Shown: in pieces, positions 53,034 to 62,557 of the stretch
Layout of the letters: every line of letters starts with the position of its first letter
Numbering within the stretch: position 1 is the first letter of the stretch
The notes under the pieces: model-generated
What the model saw: only the letters and a program-made list of their open reading frames with translations
Databases searched by the model: none
What the model was told of the DNA's origin: nothing
Position numbers and translations under genes: made by a program
Assembly: GCF_002933815.1 (NCBI RefSeq)
Contig: NZ_BEYR01000002.1
Location: 372,001 to 436,000, forward strand
Reading direction: 5' to 3'
Origin: Sphingobacterium sp. HMA12
GTDB lineage: Bacteria; Bacteroidota; Bacteroidia; Sphingobacteriales; Sphingobacteriaceae
Length of the DNA: 64,000 nt

Positions 53034-55877
53034 CTATTGCATTTCTAATTTTAAGAAACGTGCGGTTTCGCTTTTCTTGTTTTTAATTAAATTTTCTGGG
53101 GTTCCCTCAAATAGTACTTGACCACCCTCTTTTCCACCTTCAGGACCAATATCAATCACCCAATCGGCCGATTTGACAACATCAAGGTTGTGTTCAATAA
53201 TCAATACGGTATTTCCTCGGTCCACCAATCGATTAATCACCCCCATAAGCACGTTAACGTCCTCAAAATGAAGTCCTGTGGTAGGTTCGTCAAGAATGTA
53301 AAATGTATTTCCCGTATCTTTCTTGGAAAGTTCCGTGGCAAGCTTCACCCGTTGAGCCTCTCCGCCGGATAAGGTTGTAGAAGACTGGCCTAAGGTAATA
53401 TAACCTAAACCTACATCTTGCAAGGTCTTGATTTTTCTGTAAATGCTTGGCACGTTTTCAAAGAAATCGACTGCATCATTGATGCTCATGTCGAGTACAT
53501 CTGAAATAGATTTGCCCTTGTAGCGCACTTCCAAAGTTTCTCGGTTATAACGCTTTCCGTGGCATGTTTCACAAGGAACCTGTACATCGGGCAGGAAGTT
53601 CATTTCAATTACTTTCAAGCCTGCACCCTGACAGGTTTCACAACGGCCACCTTTGACATTGAACGAAAAACGCCCCGGTTTATAGCCCCTGATTTTTGCT
53701 TCCGGAAGTTGAACGAACAAGGTGCGTATATCGGAGAATACACCAGTATACGTCGAAGGATTGGAACGTGGTGTACGACCTATCGGGCTTTGATCAATTT
53801 CAATAACTTTATCAATATGCTCCAGGCCTTCAATCTTTTTGAATGGAAGTGGGGTTGCTTTGGCACGAAAGAAATGCTTATTCAGGATCGGATAGAGCGT
53901 ACCGGTGATTAAGCTGGATTTACCGGATCCCGAAACCCCCGATACAACGATCAATTTGCCGAGCGGAAATGTTACGGTCAGGTTCTTGAGGTTATGCCCT
54001 GTAGCGCCATGAATCGACAGTGTTTTGTGATTGCCCTCACGACGTTTTTCGGGAATTTTAACTTCTTTTTTCCCATTAAGATAAGCTGCGGTCAAGGAGT
54101 CTGATTTTAAGATCTCCTTGGGTTGGCCTTCCGCGACAACAGTGCCGCCATGTACACCCGCCGCCGGCCCCATGTCAATCACATAGTCGGCATGAAGGAT
54201 CATGTCCTTATCATGCTCAACCACTAAGACCGAATTGCCAATATCACGCAAGTTTTTAAGTGCGTTGATAAGACGTTCATTGTCCCGTTGGTGTAGCCCG
54301 ATGCTCGGTTCATCCAAAATATAAAGTACATTCACCAGCTGTGAGCCAATCTGGGTCGCTAAACGGATCCGTTGTGCTTCGCCGCCGGATAATGTTTTTG
54401 CCGTACGATCCAGTGTCAGGTAGTTTAAGCCTACATCCAATAGAAAGCCCAGACGAGCCCTTATTTCTTTGAGTATTTCCGTCGCAATGACCAGCTGGCG
54501 TTCATCCAGCTTGCTTTCCACCTGATCGAACCATTCTTTTAATGCCGAGATATCTAATGTCGATAGTTCATGGATATTCTTGTCTGCGATCTTAAAGTGC
54601 AGCGATTCTTTTTTTAACCGTGCTCCCGCACAAGTTGGGCAAGTAACTTTGGTTCTGAAATCATCCAACGAAGGTGCTTCATCCGAAGATTTACCGGAAA
54701 ATTCCTCCAGCATTTTGAAGATCCCCTCAAATTCCACGCGATATTCACGGGCGCCGTAGCTTCCGTAGGAAACGGTGACGACGATCGGTTCTTCTTTATT
54801 GCCAAACAAAAGCTGGTCGACCTGCTCATCATTAAGTTTCTCCAATGGAGTTGTGACAGCAAAATCCAATTTTTTGGCTACGGCTTTAAGCACTTCAAAC
54901 GTCCAGTTCTCCCGGGTAGGCCCCAACGGCGCCAGGCCTCCTTTCTGAATGCTAAGTTTCTTGTCAGGAATGACTGCGTTTTTATCAATCTCGAAAATAT
55001 AGCCTAATCCATCACATGTCGGACAGGCACCATAGGGTGAATTAAATGAGAATGTATTTGGCTGCGGTTCATCGTAGGAGATGCCGGATTCGGCATCCAT
55101 CAGGTAACGGCTATAAAATTGCTCCTGATTGTCTTTGGTAGACACTTTGATAATACCTTTTGCCGTTTTCATCGCTTGCATCACCGAGGTCTGCAAGCGC
55201 TTCTTATCTTCACGCTCTATTTTCAGACGGTCAACGACAATTTCAATATCGTGAATCTTATAGCGGTCTACTTGCATTTTTGGAATCAAATCCAATATTT
55301 CGCCATCCACGCGTACCTTGACATAGCCCTGTTTGCGAATTTGCTCAAAAAGCTCACGATAATGACCTTTACGTCCCTTCACGACAGGAGCGAGGATATT
55401 GAGCGCTTGGCCTTCAAACTCATCCAGAATACGTTCGATCACCTGATCGTCAGACATACGCTCCATCTTTTTGCCAGTGACATAGGAGAATGCTTCACCG
55501 GCACGGGCAAACAAAAGACGCATAAAATCGTATACTTCTGTGATTGTTCCGACAGTTGACCTTGGATTTTTGCTCGTTGTTTTTTGTTCAATGGAAATCA
55601 CAGGACTCAAACCTGATATCTTGTCGACATCCGGACGTTCCATACCGCCCAAAAATTGCCGGCTATAGGCACTAAAAGTTTCCATGTACCGGCGTTGACC
55701 CTCTGCATAGATGGTGTCAAAAGCCAAGGAAGATTTACCACTACCGCTTAAGCCGGTGATAACAACCAATTCATTTCTCGGAAAAGAAACATCTATATTT
55801 TTTAGATTGTGCGCACGCGCTCCAAATACCTGAACTTCACTCTGTTCGCCCAAATCTGGGCTTCTTTTTACTGCCAT
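53034..55877 (-). CDS. uvrA: excinuclease ABC subunit A
   Basis: The 947-residue protein is a full-length UvrA. Two ABC ATPase halves are visible with Walker A motifs GLSGSGKSSLAFDT (near residue 45) and GVSGSGKSSLITGTL (second half), two signature LSGGEAQR motifs, and zinc-finger cysteines CPTCDGLGY, CETCQGAGL and CETCHGKRY. It recognises DNA damage in nucleotide excision repair with UvrB. A TAATTTTG box (55924-55931) and AAGGAG ribosome site precede the ATG. Confidence 0.98.
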   Translation of the reverse strand: MAVKRSPDLGEQSEVQVFGARAHNLKNIDVSFPRNELVVITGLSGSGKSSLAFDTIYAEGQRRYMETFSAYSRQFLGGMERPDVDKISGLSPVISIEQKTTSKNPRSTVGTITEVYDFMRLLFARAGEAFSYVTGKKMERMSDDQVIERILDEFEGQALNILAPVVKGRKGHYRELFEQIRKQGYVKVRVDGEILDLIPKMQVDRYKIHDIEIVVDRLKIEREDKKRLQTSVMQAMKTAKGIIKVSTKDNQEQFYSRYLMDAESGISYDEPQPNTFSFNSPYGACPTCDGLGYIFEIDKNAVIPDKKLSIQKGGLAPLGPTRENWTFEVLKAVAKKLDFAVTTPLEKLNDEQVDQLLFGNKEEPIVVTVSYGSYGAREYRVEFEGIFKMLEEFSGKSSDEAPSLDDFRTKVTCPTCAGARLKKESLHFKIADKNIHELSTLDISALKEWFDQVESKLDERQLVIATEILKEIRARLGFLLDVGLNYLTLDRTAKTLSGGEAQRIRLATQIGSQLVNVLYILDEPSIGLHQRDNERLINALKNLRDIGNSVLVVEHDKDMILHADYVIDMGPAAGVHGGTVVAEGQPKEILKSDSLTAAYLNGKKEVKIPEKRREGNHKTLSIHGATGHNLKNLTVTFPLGKLIVVSGVSGSGKSSLITGTLYPILNKHFFRAKATPLPFKKIEGLEHIDKVIEIDQSPIGRTPRSNPSTYTGVFSDIRTLFVQLPEAKIRGYKPGRFSFNVKGGRCETCQGAGLKVIEMNFLPDVQVPCETCHGKRYNRETLEVRYKGKSISDVLDMSINDAVDFFENVPSIYRKIKTLQDVGLGYITLGQSSTTLSGGEAQRVKLATELSKKDTGNTFYILDEPTTGLHFEDVNVLMGVINRLVDRGNTVLIIEHNLDVVKSADWVIDIGPEGGKEGGQVLFEGTPENLIKNKKSETARFLKLEMQ

Positions 55878-56171
55878 GAAAACTCCTTAAAACCCGTGTA
55901 AAAGGGATAAAATGCAAAACATGCAAAATTACAGATTTTAAAGGAATTATGCGAGCATATCTGACTTTTGGAATAAAATGTGATATACATGTGATTTGGA
56001 TATCCTGTGATAACTTGAAGATTTAGGAAAGTTACGAAGGTAATTGTTATCTTGTGGTCGGTTAAGGTGACTATGATAACCTTGTAAGCCCTAAGTTTGT
56101 ACAGGACCTAAAAAATAAAAATAAAACAGGGAGATACTTATTCTTTGTTCTACAATATCAATACAATAATA

Positions 56172-57227
56172 ATGCGAAAATACGACGTCAGCAAACAGGA
56201 AAAACAATCCATCGAAGATATTGTCCAATTTTGGAAAAAGGAAAATCTATTGGATGAACAAAAAGCCGACGAACTGATGGATAGCCTCGATGTCAAAAGT
56301 TTCGACTGGGGACAATTGGCACGTTACGCCTTTTGGATAGCGCTGGCCTCCCTGGTATTTGCTGTCTTTTCGTTGTTTACGGATGCTTCTTTCCTCGCTT
56401 TTGTTGATACCCTTTACGAAGCACCCAATATTTTATTCTGCTTCTTTTTTGCTGCGGTAGCTGTGCTGTTCTATACCTTGGGCTTTCGCTATAAAAAACG
56501 CTATCCCTACAAGAACCTGTCCACGGAGACCATGATGCTGATCGGCGTATTCGGAACGGCAGCCTGCATCGGCTTTATGGGTAAGGTATTGGATAAGGAT
56601 ACCATGCATTATTCGCTCTTGTTTTTATTGTCCGTCGCGATCTACGGAATTCTCGCCGTAAAGCTCGATAGCAAGCTGATCTGGACGTTTATGCTATTGG
56701 CACTCGGTGTTTGGTTTGCCACCGAGACAGCTTACCATAGCAATTGGGGCTTTAAATTCTGGGGAATGAATTATCCCTTACGGTTCACTATTTTCGGTGC
56801 TATAATTACGGCAGCGGCAGTGTGGGCGCAGCCACGCTTCGAACGCTTGCAGATATTTCAGCCGGTCAGCTATATCATTGGTTTGATTTACCTCATGGTT
56901 TCCTTGTGGACGCTGTCTATTTTTGGCAACTATTCGGATTTTTATGAATGGACCACCGTACGCCAATATCACATGTTTTATTGGGGTATTCTCTCCACAG
57001 CAGTATCGGCATTTCTTGTGATTTATGGATTAAAAGCAAAAGACAATGTCACCCGCGAGGTGGGCTTTGTGTTTTTGGTGTTGAATATCTATACACGTTA
57101 TGTCGAATATCTGTGGGATAACATCAATCGAGCGGTATTTTTCTTGATTCTTGCAGTTTCTTTCTGGTTTGTAGGCCGTTGGGCAGAGAAATTATGGAAC
57201 AGGCGAAAAGAAGAGTTTGGAGGATAA
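56172..57227 (+). CDS. DUF2157-like membrane protein
   Basis: Taking the ATG at 56172 gives 351 residues with a soluble N-terminus (SKQEKQSIEDIVQFWKKEN) and about ten membrane helices. It resembles the DUF2157 group of membrane proteins, function unknown. A TAAGTTTG box is present at 56092-56099. Single gene, convergent with the response regulator. Confidence 0.7.
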   Translation: MRKYDVSKQEKQSIEDIVQFWKKENLLDEQKADELMDSLDVKSFDWGQLARYAFWIALASLVFAVFSLFTDASFLAFVDTLYEAPNILFCFFFAAVAVLFYTLGFRYKKRYPYKNLSTETMMLIGVFGTAACIGFMGKVLDKDTMHYSLLFLLSVAIYGILAVKLDSKLIWTFMLLALGVWFATETAYHSNWGFKFWGMNYPLRFTIFGAIITAAAVWAQPRFERLQIFQPVSYIIGLIYLMVSLWTLSIFGNYSDFYEWTTVRQYHMFYWGILSTAVSAFLVIYGLKAKDNVTREVGFVFLVLNIYTRYVEYLWDNINRAVFFLILAVSFWFVGRWAEKLWNRRKEEFGG

Positions 57228-57313
57228 ATCCGATGGAATGCCTCAGCGTATAATATCGAACTAAAATGCGCTATGCAGCGGTGGGGATGATTTGCTTTGA
57301 GCCAACCTGCACA

Positions 57314-57991
57314 TCAAAATTGAACGGTAAATCCTACGCCTCGATTCGAACTGATGCTCAGATTCGGGTCATGACTTAGGTATTTTCGTATGCGGGTGAT
57401 AAAAACGTCCATGCTTCTGCCGGTAAAAAAATCAGCGCTCCCCCATACCTTTTCAAGGATATCTTCCCGTGTCACGAGCTGACCATTGTGCTGGCAAAGG
57501 AACAAAAGTAATTGTGCTTCCCGCTCGGTGAGCCTATATTGTTCCAAAGAATGACTCAGCAACAGTTGGTCGGGAAAAAATAGGTACGAACCAATTGGAA
57601 TGGAACCTGCGGATACATGTTTTTGATTGCGTTTTAGTATATTCTGTATACGAAGTAACAGTTCTTCGGGATCACAGGGTTTGGTAATATAATCGTCGGC
57701 ACCGATTTTTAAACCGGTCAACTTATCGATCTTCTGTTCTTTGGCCGTTAAAAAGATAAAAGGAAGTGATGGGAAAAGTGTATTGATCTCTTTGGCCAGC
57801 GTAAATCCGCTCACCTGGGGGAGCATCACATCCAGAATAATTAAATCATATTCCACAAGCTGCTGAAAGTCTGCTATAAGATCATTCGGCTGTAAAATCC
57901 ATTCCACCTGAAAGTCCGACAGCTCGAGGTATTGTTTCAGCATGAATCCGAAATCCGGATCATCTTCTACCAACAATAGTTTATTCTTCAT
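57314..57991 (-). CDS. OmpR-family response regulator
   Basis: The 225-residue protein has a receiver domain (phospho-acceptor Asp in DLIILDVMLPQVSG, conserved Lys in YITKPCDPEEL) and a C-terminal winged-helix DNA-binding domain (LTEREAQLLLFLCQHNGQLVTREDILEKVWG ... FTGRSMDVFITRIRKYL). It follows the histidine kinase gene after 11 nt. Three TTAAC repeats with 11-bp period upstream of the kinase gene are the likely target. Confidence 0.96.
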   Translation of the reverse strand: MKNKLLLVEDDPDFGFMLKQYLELSDFQVEWILQPNDLIADFQQLVEYDLIILDVMLPQVSGFTLAKEINTLFPSLPFIFLTAKEQKIDKLTGLKIGADDYITKPCDPEELLLRIQNILKRNQKHVSAGSIPIGSYLFFPDQLLLSHSLEQYRLTEREAQLLLFLCQHNGQLVTREDILEKVWGSADFFTGRSMDVFITRIRKYLSHDPNLSISSNRGVGFTVQF

Positions 57992-58002
57992 AACCCGATA
58001 AA

Positions 58003-59322
58003 TTAGCGTGGCAATAGCACCACAAAAGTTGTTCCTTGCTGCAATTTACTCATCACGCTGATATCGCCCGCATATTTTTTGACGATACTCCTAACCAAAA
58101 ATAGACCGATTCCTAAACCCTTCGTGTCATGGATATTATTTTTTTGGATACGGTAAAACTTTTCAAAAATATAGGGTAACTCGCTTTCTTCCATGCCCTG
58201 TCCGTTGTCTTTGACCTGAATGGATAGCTGGTTTTTCTGCTCTTCAAAACCGATATCCACTTGTGTAGCACCGTATTTGGCCGCGTTATTCATCAGGTTT
58301 GAAAATAATGTCGCTGCATCTAGAGGATTAAGGCAAATCTGCATGTTGGAGCTTGGCGCCACAATGAGTTTGACCGTTGGATTGCACAGCTGAAAATCAC
58401 TAAAAATACTCGCTAGTTCATCCGGAGTTATGGGGGCTAAACTCGTCGTCGTTTGGTGCTCATTCAGCGGATCCAGTGTCTGTTCCAAGCGGCTAACCTG
58501 GCGTTCAATAACCGCTATGATCGTGTCATCCGGAGATTTTCGGAGTGTTTTAGCTGCAATTTTAAGGGTAGCGATAGGCGTTTTTAGCTCGTGCGAGATA
58601 TTGTCCACCACATCGTGCAAGACAGCGATCTGTTTATCCTGTTTTCTGAGATTATTGATTGTTCGATAAAACAACCAGATGAAAGCCGCTAAAATCAATA
58701 AAGTGCTCAGTAATAGTGAAGTCAGCTCCCTGAACAAAATCCAGCGCAGATTGACCACTTCAAAAGACGTCTTTCGCGGAACGGAAAAAACATATAAGAT
58801 TTCTTTGCTCTGGACGCTATCCTGAACTTTGTTTGTTTCAGTTTTCTCTGTAAGCCATTTGCTGCTTGATAATTCCGCAGGGTTGTGAAAAGTGCCCTTT
58901 GTGGTATACACGGTGATGGGCCCATTAACCAATGGGGTTGCTACATCCTTATAATAAATACCCAATATTTCCTGCCGGAGGATCACATGCATACCCAGTG
59001 GCCGGAATATACTGTCGACATATTTTGTTAGCTCCGGGGACGTTTTTTGCGCATGTGTTTTGTATAAATTTTTTAAACCTTCTGCCGTGATCTCCTTTTT
59101 AACCAGTTTAATGTAATAATCACGGGCGATATCCTTGCTTAATAAGTTGTTGTCAAAAATAGAATCGGAGTCTTCTAATCTGTCCAGGTTCTTTTTGACA
59201 TCAGCGAATACTTCACGTTGTTTGAGCCGATAGGTATTGTACAATTGATAACCTTGTATGCCAATGAGGATGGCAAAAAATAGGGTGAAAAGGATGATAT
59301 AATTTTTAGGTTTCAATTCCAT
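58003..59322 (-). CDS. sensor histidine kinase
   Basis: Start at 59322 (ATG) gives 439 residues; the upstream TTG at 59328 lies in a TATATTTG promoter box. Two membrane helices (about residues 8-27 and 195-215) bracket a periplasmic sensor domain. The H-box is VDNISHELKTPIATLKIAAK and the ATPase domain has NAAKYGATQVDIG, DNGQGMEESEL and GLGIGLFLV. It phosphorylates the adjacent OmpR-type regulator. The signal sensed is unknown; the divergent outer-membrane receptor is a plausible target. Confidence 0.95.
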   Translation of the reverse strand: MELKPKNYIILFTLFFAILIGIQGYQLYNTYRLKQREVFADVKKNLDRLEDSDSIFDNNLLSKDIARDYYIKLVKKEITAEGLKNLYKTHAQKTSPELTKYVDSIFRPLGMHVILRQEILGIYYKDVATPLVNGPITVYTTKGTFHNPAELSSSKWLTEKTETNKVQDSVQSKEILYVFSVPRKTSFEVVNLRWILFRELTSLLLSTLLILAAFIWLFYRTINNLRKQDKQIAVLHDVVDNISHELKTPIATLKIAAKTLRKSPDDTIIAVIERQVSRLEQTLDPLNEHQTTTSLAPITPDELASIFSDFQLCNPTVKLIVAPSSNMQICLNPLDAATLFSNLMNNAAKYGATQVDIGFEEQKNQLSIQVKDNGQGMEESELPYIFEKFYRIQKNNIHDTKGLGIGLFLVRSIVKKYAGDISVMSKLQQGTTFVVLLPR

Positions 59323-59359
59323 ATACAAATATAACCGCTCCTAACGAAGATTATAGACC

Positions 59360-59386
59360 TTAACGCAGCATTAACTCTTCATTAAC
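59360..59386. promoter_or_regulatory. three TTAAC direct repeats with 11-bp period (candidate OmpR-type operator)
   Basis: TTAAC occurs at 59360-59364, 59371-59375 and 59382-59386 with 6-nt spacers. It lies between the divergent kinase and receptor genes, about 40-65 nt upstream of the inferred starts in both directions. Tandem half-sites on one helix face are the usual OmpR/PhoB-family binding form. Confidence 0.6.
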
Positions 59387-59435
59387 CATATTTAGCTGTG
59401 TTAATGGACAATTTTGGAACATTAAATACCGAAAT

Positions 59436-61808
59436 ATGAAATGCTTATTATTTTTGCTTGCAGCACCATTGTTCGTGACGGCACAGACTAAACAGGTCGG
59501 GGGACAGATCCAGGATGGTAATAAGGAGGCGCTAGCTGACGCATCCATTGTTTTGTTGGACAGTACCTATCAACAGCTCAGCGAAACGAAAACAGATCGT
59601 GCCGGAAAATTTGAAGTGTCATTGGTGCAGCATAGCAAATACTATCTTAAAGCCTCGCATTTGACCTTTGGATCCCGGGAGATATTTTTTTACAGCGACA
59701 CCATAAACAGCCCCCTGATATTGACACTTTTGCCTAAGGCAAAAGAACTTGAAGAAGTGAATGTTGTGGGCCGGCAACCGCGATTGATCCGTAAATTGGA
59801 CCGCCTGGAATTTAATGTTCAAAATAGTAATCTCTCCGCACTCAACACCTGGGATATTCTTAAACGTACACCTTTGGTGATGGCCAGTGGTTCGGACCTC
59901 GTCGTCCGGGGCAGCAAAAAGATTGTAGTACTCATGAATGACCGTAAGGTGATGCTGAGTGGTGACGAACTGAAAACTTATTTGGAGAACACAGCCGGTA
60001 ACGATGTACAATCCATTGAGGTGATTACCAATCCACCGGCAAAATATGAAGCGGATGGAAGCACGGTCATTAACATCAAGCTGTCCAAATCTACCTTATA
60101 TGGTTATCGGGGTACCCTGCTAGCTCTGGCCGAAAAGAGTACGACCTGGAAACAGTTGTTTGGACTGACGCAGTATTATAAAAGCGAAAAGTTCAATCTA
60201 CGGGGGACATACAATTTTGGGCGCGGTACCTATGCTCGTTATGAAACAAACTATGTGTATTATCCCAAGGAACAAACTTCTTGGGAAGGGACAATGGACC
60301 GTTTCGATACCAATAATAGCCAAAATAGCTATGTGCTTTCGATGGACTATACGCCAGACTCAACATGGTCGGTCAATGCAGGCTTAAACGGTTATTATGG
60401 GCCGAGATCCTATGGTGTTTATGAAGTGCCTACGATAATCTATAACAAAGATCGGGTGCAAGAGTCCAGTTATTTTACAACAAATGACCATGAACGCTCC
60501 AACAAGACCAATAACCTCTATCTACAGGTGACGAAGAAACTCAGCCCCAAATGGAGCATCAATTGGTCGTCTTACTTTACGTCCAGCCATGCCAGCAATG
60601 ATCAGGATGTATTGACAGCATTGCATTTTAAAGGTGAACAGCCGTCGAGCACACGTTTTATTAGTAATAATGTCAGTAAAAATCGCCTTTTTTCCTCGCA
60701 AGTTGACGTTACAGGAAAAATAAAGGGACTGGAAGTAGAATTTGGTGGAAAGTTTAGTGCTGTAAAGACAACAAGTGACCTGCTATTTTCAGACGATGAA
60801 TCCGGTACATTGCAGCATCGGCCCGAAAAGAGCAGTCTATTTGATTACAAAGAACGCAATGCGGCCTTATATACATCGTTGAATTATAGCTGGAAAAAAT
60901 GGAGCTGGAAAGCAGGATTAAGAGGTGAGTATACCGATCTGGAGGGTATTGTCTCAGAGCCCAAGGATATCAACAAGAAGGATTATGTTGTGCTATTCCC
61001 TACGTTCTATATGCAATATGCATTGTCAGACCAGCAGCAATTTGGGTTTTCCTATGGTAAGCGCATCAGCCGTCCCGCTTACTCATGGCTCAATCCTGCG
61101 AAATCCTATTATAATCTGTTCTCCTATTTTCAAGGTGACCCACGTTTAAGGGCTACCATTGTACATAACCTCAACCTGACCTGGACAAAGAACAGCTGGA
61201 ATGTGGATCTATTTTATCGGTTTGAGAAATGGCCTAATATGGAAATCGCCTTGCAGGATAATGTCAATCATCAGCTGATCTTTCAATATACGAACATTAA
61301 GAAAGGGCAGGGAGCGGGGATAGATCTGGGCAAGAGTATTCAGTTGACCTCCCGCTGGGGATTAAATCTTCAGCTGGAAGGAATGTACAATGAGAATTAT
61401 TTTATGGGATCTGATGCCCTACTGCACAAGAATGACGTTTACATCGGCAATGGCAATATAAGTTCAAGCTATGTGCTGGACAAAAATGCCGGCTGGAATG
61501 TAGAACTCGGAAACAGTTTTACTTCGCCGACTATTCAGGGGCCATTTCGGATTACAGGTTATTCCAGCACTTACTTGACGACCAACCGTAAATTTTTTAA
61601 CAAAAAACTGGAAGTCAATCTGGCTTTTATGGATCTTTTCAGGACTGAAAAGATGAGAATCTCGTCAAAGTATGCCGATCAGGATAATTATTTTGACGAT
61701 TACCAAGATACAAGAAAGGTCAATGTAACGCTGCGCTATCACTTTGGAAATCAAAAAATCAAGAGCAGCAACCAGCCGACCAAGACCGAAGAGCAAAAAA
61801 GACTTTAG
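59436..61808 (+). CDS. outer-membrane TonB-dependent receptor-like barrel protein
   Basis: The 790-residue protein has a signal peptide (MKCLLFLLAAPLFVTAQ), a CarboxypepD_reg-like domain (QVGGQIQDGNKEALADASI), a plug region (TPLVMASGSDLVVRGSKKIVVLMND) and a barrel ending NVTLRYHFGNQ. It belongs to the outer-membrane beta-barrel group typical of Bacteroidota. It is divergent from the two-component pair with the TTAAC operator between them, and a weak CAATTTTG box precedes it. Ligand unknown. Confidence 0.88.
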   Translation: MKCLLFLLAAPLFVTAQTKQVGGQIQDGNKEALADASIVLLDSTYQQLSETKTDRAGKFEVSLVQHSKYYLKASHLTFGSREIFFYSDTINSPLILTLLPKAKELEEVNVVGRQPRLIRKLDRLEFNVQNSNLSALNTWDILKRTPLVMASGSDLVVRGSKKIVVLMNDRKVMLSGDELKTYLENTAGNDVQSIEVITNPPAKYEADGSTVINIKLSKSTLYGYRGTLLALAEKSTTWKQLFGLTQYYKSEKFNLRGTYNFGRGTYARYETNYVYYPKEQTSWEGTMDRFDTNNSQNSYVLSMDYTPDSTWSVNAGLNGYYGPRSYGVYEVPTIIYNKDRVQESSYFTTNDHERSNKTNNLYLQVTKKLSPKWSINWSSYFTSSHASNDQDVLTALHFKGEQPSSTRFISNNVSKNRLFSSQVDVTGKIKGLEVEFGGKFSAVKTTSDLLFSDDESGTLQHRPEKSSLFDYKERNAALYTSLNYSWKKWSWKAGLRGEYTDLEGIVSEPKDINKKDYVVLFPTFYMQYALSDQQQFGFSYGKRISRPAYSWLNPAKSYYNLFSYFQGDPRLRATIVHNLNLTWTKNSWNVDLFYRFEKWPNMEIALQDNVNHQLIFQYTNIKKGQGAGIDLGKSIQLTSRWGLNLQLEGMYNENYFMGSDALLHKNDVYIGNGNISSSYVLDKNAGWNVELGNSFTSPTIQGPFRITGYSSTYLTTNRKFFNKKLEVNLAFMDLFRTEKMRISSKYADQDNYFDDYQDTRKVNVTLRYHFGNQKIKSSNQPTKTEEQKRL

Positions 61809-61819
61809 CCCACAAAAAA

Positions 61820-61874
61820 TGCCTACGCTTACATCCACAGATAGAATTAAAATCTGTAGCTGTAAGCGTAGGCA
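61820..61874. terminator. bidirectional terminator with nested stem
   Basis: Outer 14-bp stem (TGCCTACGCTTACA with its complement) and an inner ACAGAT/ATCTGT helix, A tract at the left side, between converging genes. Confidence 0.82.
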
Positions 61875-61885
61875 CTATACAAATA

Positions 61886-62302
61886 TTAGTTTATTTTTAG
61901 CGAATATGTGATATTAATACCACCCGCAGCAAGCATATCATGTACTGAACAATATTTTTTCACGGCTAATTCCGCAGCTTTTGTTGCTTTGACTTCGTCG
62001 ATGTCCCCTTTAAGGAAAAAGTTGATATGAATATCCGTAAATACCTGTGGAACCTCTTCGCGACGCTTTCCTTCTACTTCCACCTGGATATCGTCAATTT
62101 GCTGACGTTGTTTGACCAAGATACTATGTAGGTCGAAAACGCTACAGGAACCCAATGCCATCAATACCAGCTCCATGGGGCGAACACCTTTTCCTTCACC
62201 ACCAATTGCTTCAGAGCCATCGATGTTCACTTTGACGGAAGATAATTCACTGCTGGCTTCGAAATGCACAGCTTGATTGACACGGTTTAATTTGATTTTC
62301 AT
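61886..62302 (-). CDS. OsmC family protein
   Basis: The 138-residue protein has the two reactive-cysteine regions of the family: VLMALGSCSVFDLHSILV and VKKYCSVHDMLAAGG. OsmC/Ohr-type proteins reduce organic hydroperoxides in the cytoplasm; this form (YhfA-like) is less well characterised. It forms a single-gene unit and is convergent with the receptor gene. Confidence 0.9.
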   Translation of the reverse strand: MKIKLNRVNQAVHFEASSELSSVKVNIDGSEAIGGEGKGVRPMELVLMALGSCSVFDLHSILVKQRQQIDDIQVEVEGKRREEVPQVFTDIHINFFLKGDIDEVKATKAAELAVKKYCSVHDMLAAGGINITYSLKIN

Positions 62303-62491
62303 AAGAATAATTATTTACGCGTATAACACTTGTTTTTTTGCATTCATTCCATAGCAGCTTCCGCTGTCAAACTCCTCTTATAAAAGAGTTATCGAATGCA
62401 ACCTTTGAAGCGAATGAACATTAAACAAACATAAACATTTCTAGAACGTTGATGAATGACTTTGCTAAACAAAAATACGCATTGTTTCACA

Positions 62492-62532
62492 AAAAAAGGT
62501 CATCTGAATGTTCAATTCAAATGACCTTTTTT
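62492..62532. terminator. terminator after the SGNH hydrolase gene
   Basis: Stem AAAAAAGGTCAT/ATGACCTTTTTT with inner TGAA/TTCA pairing; the minus-strand T tract serves the hydrolase gene. Confidence 0.85.
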
Positions 62533-62557
62533 AGCTCTTTTTAGTTCATGTATAACA

